Origin: Berkiella sp964606325
GTDB lineage: Bacteria; Pseudomonadota; Gammaproteobacteria; Berkiellales; Berkiellaceae
Reading direction: 5' to 3'
Assembly: GCA_964606325.1 (NCBI GenBank)
Contig: CAZSGE010000002.1
Location: 77,921-141,920 of the forward strand
DNA length: 64,000 nucleotides
A program made the position numbers and the translations under genes. The notes beneath the pieces are model-generated. The model did no database searches, was not told the origin of the DNA, and was given only the letters and a program-made list of their open reading frames with translations. Below are positions 61,280 through 64,000 of the stretch, one piece after another. Numbering within the stretch: the stretch's first letter is position 1; each line of letters begins with the position of its first letter.

Positions 61280-64000
61280 TTGACGGTAATAAGCCCATCA
61301 AAAGATGAAGGTAAACGGCATTTAACCCAATTACCAGTGAAATCCTTTGTGGTTGCACCTGGGGATGTTGTTGGCGGGCTCATTTATGTCATGGATAAGC
61401 CTTTGGGCATCGAAGAAGGCATGATTGGCATGAGTATCGATAGCCCAGGCTATCGGGACTATGTCAAAAATTTGATTCTTAGATTAGACAACAACAGAAA
61501 AATTAACCTCCATCCGCCAGAAGAACGACAACTGCAAGAAAAATATAACAGCTTGATTAAAAACCCCAATTTTAATTTTGCCACTTTGGAACCTGCCACT
61601 CAAAACATCTTGATTGATTTATTTTTACACCACCCCAACATTGCGCACTATATCGAAGGTTTAAAGGGAGATGAAAAAGCAAAAGTGAATGCGATTAAAG
61701 AAGAATTTTTAGTTATTAATCCTAAAGAACCTCTTCACCGCAAAGAGAGTGTGCCTTTGATGGAAAATTTAAGGAAACTATTTAGCAAAAGAATGCACGA
61801 AATGACCACCACCCGTTATGTTAATGTTGGCATGGGTGGGTTACTTTTTGCTAACTATAAAAAAGAATGCCAAATAAAAGACAAAGAACACTTTGCTGCT
61901 CATATCAAGAAACTGATGCATGCTAATAAGCCAGATCCTGTGAACAATGTTTACATGATAAAGCAAGATGGTAAATTAGGTGCATTTCATGGCACAGGGC
62001 CAGGTTTTAGTAAAATTTTAAAAACAAACACCGGTAAAAAGCTACAAGAAAATTTTACCATACCCAAAGTATTTACCATTGTGCTTCCGCTTTGGACATT
62101 AATTCGTGTCACGGGACAACGGATTGGTTATTTAATTAAAAACTCACCTGTTGACGTGAATACTGACGCCATCGCCGAAACCATGGCCACTAAATTAGCC
62201 ACGAATCGTGGCATTGAAGCACAAGAAATTGAAACGCTAAAGGGTACCTATGAAGACGGTAGCCCAAAAGTCACCACCCTTGTTACCTGGACACCAGGTT
62301 GTCGAGATTTTAGTGGAACTGAAAAAGTTCAAGGAAACAGCCAAAAACATAAAGGATTACTCGTAGCGCAAACCAAAAATGGCGAAACGATTAAAATTGA
62401 TAAAGAAGGCAATTTACTTCATCGCAAAGAAATTAAAGTAAAAGAAGAAGTAACAGGCTACCAATACTTTAAAAATGGTATCGAAGTCACAGATAAAGAT
62501 AAATTAAAAGTCGTCACTCAAGCCTACACCGATGGCACCATGATGGCTGAAGATAGAGTCGATGGTTTAGGAGAATCACTCGTCACCTTAATTGCACAAG
62601 GCGACAGAGATGCCATAGGTAAAAAGGGGCAAAATAAAGCCTATGTACCAACTGAAAACGGCAGATTCAAATTCTACGGCATTGATTTTGGTAAGGCCTA
62701 TAAAAATGATCCCAATCCCTTATTGGCTACCTTATCCGATGATTTTTCATTTAAGAGCCCAACGGGCACCGGTGATGTGTACTTTAGTAATTATACCGTG
62801 CTTTACGATAATCCTTTGCGCGACAAAATGAAGGGGATTTATCTTCTAGCTGCTTTAAGAGGTGAGTTAAAAGACCCCAGAAAAGCTGAAATCGCCGATG
62901 AGTTTGCAAACAAAGAGCCCAAAGATCTTGCTTTTGCACAAAAATTACGTGCCATGCCAGGTGAGTCTCCTGAAGAATTGATTGATGCTGAAATTGAAAA
63001 ATACAGAGCTGAAATTAAAGAAAATCCCTCTAAAGAAAAAGAGTATAATGTTTATATCAAGAAACTCGAAGACATTAAAAGAATTGCCAAAGAAACAGAT
63101 GATGGCATCCTTAGAATCTTCTCTCAACGCAGCCAACTACTTCCGAGCGAAATAGATGCCCTTGAGCGCATGGAAAAACTCACGGCTAGAAATGCAAGTA
63201 TTACCAAAAAGGACAAAAATGTAACAATCATCCGAAATCATATTCATGTTAAAAGAAAAGATAGAATCGCATGGCAGTTTGAAAATGGACGACTTACTAC
63301 CACACTAACAGCAGACGATGCTCCCAAAATACAAACCAAATTCAATAAAATGATTTCTTTACTTAAAGAACAAAAGCATTTGCTAGAACATTCCGACCCT
63401 GCTCAGGCCAAAACACTACAAGAAGTGATTAATCAGTTAGACTCTTTCACTTTCGTTGCTGGAAAAAACGCCTTGCCAAAGTTAGCAAGCGATGAGCATT
63501 TGGCTGCTTTTTGTCAATATGTCAGTGAGGACAAAATTGCCAAAGTACATGACCTCAAAGAATATAAAGATGCCGCCGCAAAAAGAGAATTTTCCGCCAA
63601 AAGGGATGCCATCGATAAACTTGCAGCAAAAGATAATCCTACTGTGACGCAAAAAGAAACCGCAAAACCTGCTGCCACTTTATTTGAAGTAGTAAAAGCC
63701 AACCCGCAACCTGTTCATCAAGCCCAGCATGCGCAAACACAAGAAAGAAGAAAAAAACCGCTCACAACCAGAGAGCCTGCTCAAGTTCCCCCCATCCCAA
63801 AACTTGACCAATTGGCAGAACAAGAAGTTTATTCTTTCGAAACATTTGATGCTTATACAAAAGCTAAACCTGATGATGTTTTTCGCTTTCATCATATTAA
63901 TGAAATTAAACCTATCAAAATGGGAAACTTTCAACAACATGATGCTCGTGTCATATTCTTTGAAGTTCCCAAAGGTAGTGGCAATCATGCTACAGTATTT
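61280..64000 (+). CDS. large effector-like protein with PI-kinase-like motifs, partial
   Basis: An uninterrupted frame of 907 codons runs from a TTG at 61280 (AGAGG nine bases upstream; an in-frame TAG at 61271) to the window edge, so the C-terminus is missing. The product is soluble and Lys/Glu-rich. Residues 441-444 read GDRD, Asn452 follows (GQNKAY) and IDFGK lies at 468-472, 16 residues after the Asn. This order, GDR...N...IDFG, is that of phosphoinositide 3/4-kinase catalytic and metal loops, and recalls the LepB-type PI4-kinase effectors of Legionella. A coiled coil follows at about 550-600. Proline-rich stretches lie near 810-840 (VPPIPK). Kinase assignment is an inference from motifs. 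Confidence 0.6.
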   Translation, partial: MTVISPSKDEGKRHLTQLPVKSFVVAPGDVVGGLIYVMDKPLGIEEGMIGMSIDSPGYRDYVKNLILRLDNNRKINLHPPEERQLQEKYNSLIKNPNFNFATLEPATQNILIDLFLHHPNIAHYIEGLKGDEKAKVNAIKEEFLVINPKEPLHRKESVPLMENLRKLFSKRMHEMTTTRYVNVGMGGLLFANYKKECQIKDKEHFAAHIKKLMHANKPDPVNNVYMIKQDGKLGAFHGTGPGFSKILKTNTGKKLQENFTIPKVFTIVLPLWTLIRVTGQRIGYLIKNSPVDVNTDAIAETMATKLATNRGIEAQEIETLKGTYEDGSPKVTTLVTWTPGCRDFSGTEKVQGNSQKHKGLLVAQTKNGETIKIDKEGNLLHRKEIKVKEEVTGYQYFKNGIEVTDKDKLKVVTQAYTDGTMMAEDRVDGLGESLVTLIAQGDRDAIGKKGQNKAYVPTENGRFKFYGIDFGKAYKNDPNPLLATLSDDFSFKSPTGTGDVYFSNYTVLYDNPLRDKMKGIYLLAALRGELKDPRKAEIADEFANKEPKDLAFAQKLRAMPGESPEELIDAEIEKYRAEIKENPSKEKEYNVYIKKLEDIKRIAKETDDGILRIFSQRSQLLPSEIDALERMEKLTARNASITKKDKNVTIIRNHIHVKRKDRIAWQFENGRLTTTLTADDAPKIQTKFNKMISLLKEQKHLLEHSDPAQAKTLQEVINQLDSFTFVAGKNALPKLASDEHLAAFCQYVSEDKIAKVHDLKEYKDAAAKREFSAKRDAIDKLAAKDNPTVTQKETAKPAATLFEVVKANPQPVHQAQHAQTQERRKKPLTTREPAQVPPIPKLDQLAEQEVYSFETFDAYTKAKPDDVFRFHHINEIKPIKMGNFQQHDARVIFFEVPKGSGNHATVF

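Noticed and set aside
1..64000. tRNA, rRNA and prophage genes
   Set aside because: Intergenic gaps were read for cloverleaf arms, CCA ends and phage structural genes; none were seen.

Overview
This is an AT-rich window (roughly 38-40% GC by eye) from a gammaproteobacterium. The housekeeping core runs in the order miaB-phoH-ybeY-ybeX-lnt, leuS-lptE-holA-rsfS-rlmH, mrdA-mrdB-mltB-rlpA-dacA-ybeD-lipB-lipA. This is the arrangement seen in Pseudomonas and Legionella relatives, with mltB between rodA and rlpA. Several features point to a host-associated member of the Legionellales (Legionella/Coxiella/Berkiella/Aquicella-like). These are a PPi-dependent phosphofructokinase, many orphan coiled-coil or membrane proteins, and proteins with eukaryote-like short motifs. 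The assignment is an inference; no 16S or other marker gene is present.

Layout. 1-6.3 kb: a Deg9-like cytosolic protease, a DUF2235 alpha/beta hydrolase, an MHS-family transporter and a Kef-type antiporter. 6.4-16.3 kb: accessory genes, including two orphan membrane/coiled-coil proteins, small secreted proteins, two His-rich exported proteins, a CsaA-like protein, a protein ending in a ubiquitin-interacting-like helix, and a YjgN (DUF898)/M48 protease pair. 16.3-20.4 kb: a signalling module with a response regulator fused to an RsbW-like ATPase, divergent from a FIST sensor and a hybrid histidine kinase. 20.4-22.3 kb: a Bcr/CflA-type exporter, a double-glycine-leader peptide and a Cys-rich secreted peptide. 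22.4-44 kb: the conserved core. It is interrupted by hipBA with three evenly spaced operators plus a lipoprotein, and by a DUF2059 gene beside an inverted pair of 27-bp hairpin repeats. nadD is absent from its usual place between holA and rsfS. 44-54.6 kb: small secreted proteins, Hsp20, a dicarboxylate-type symporter, an ABC permease/ATPase pair without a binding protein, ubiX-mpl and pfp. 54.7-64 kb: an effector-like island. It has two proteins behind near-identical 73-bp upstream regions, a REP-associated tyrosine transposase (RAYT) between them, a MAPEG protein, an exported hydratase-like protein, and a partial protein of at least 907 aa with GDRD...N...IDFG kinase-like motifs that runs off the right edge.

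The most unusual signal is a dispersed repeat with core GGACAGGCAT. There are eight exact copies in 64 kb, against about 0.1 expected by chance. Copies flank the RAYT gene in inverted orientation and form a three-unit array with 34-bp spacing after rlpA. Related copies occur in frame inside the effector-like gene next to the RAYT, where they encode Gly-Gln-Ala-Ser modules.
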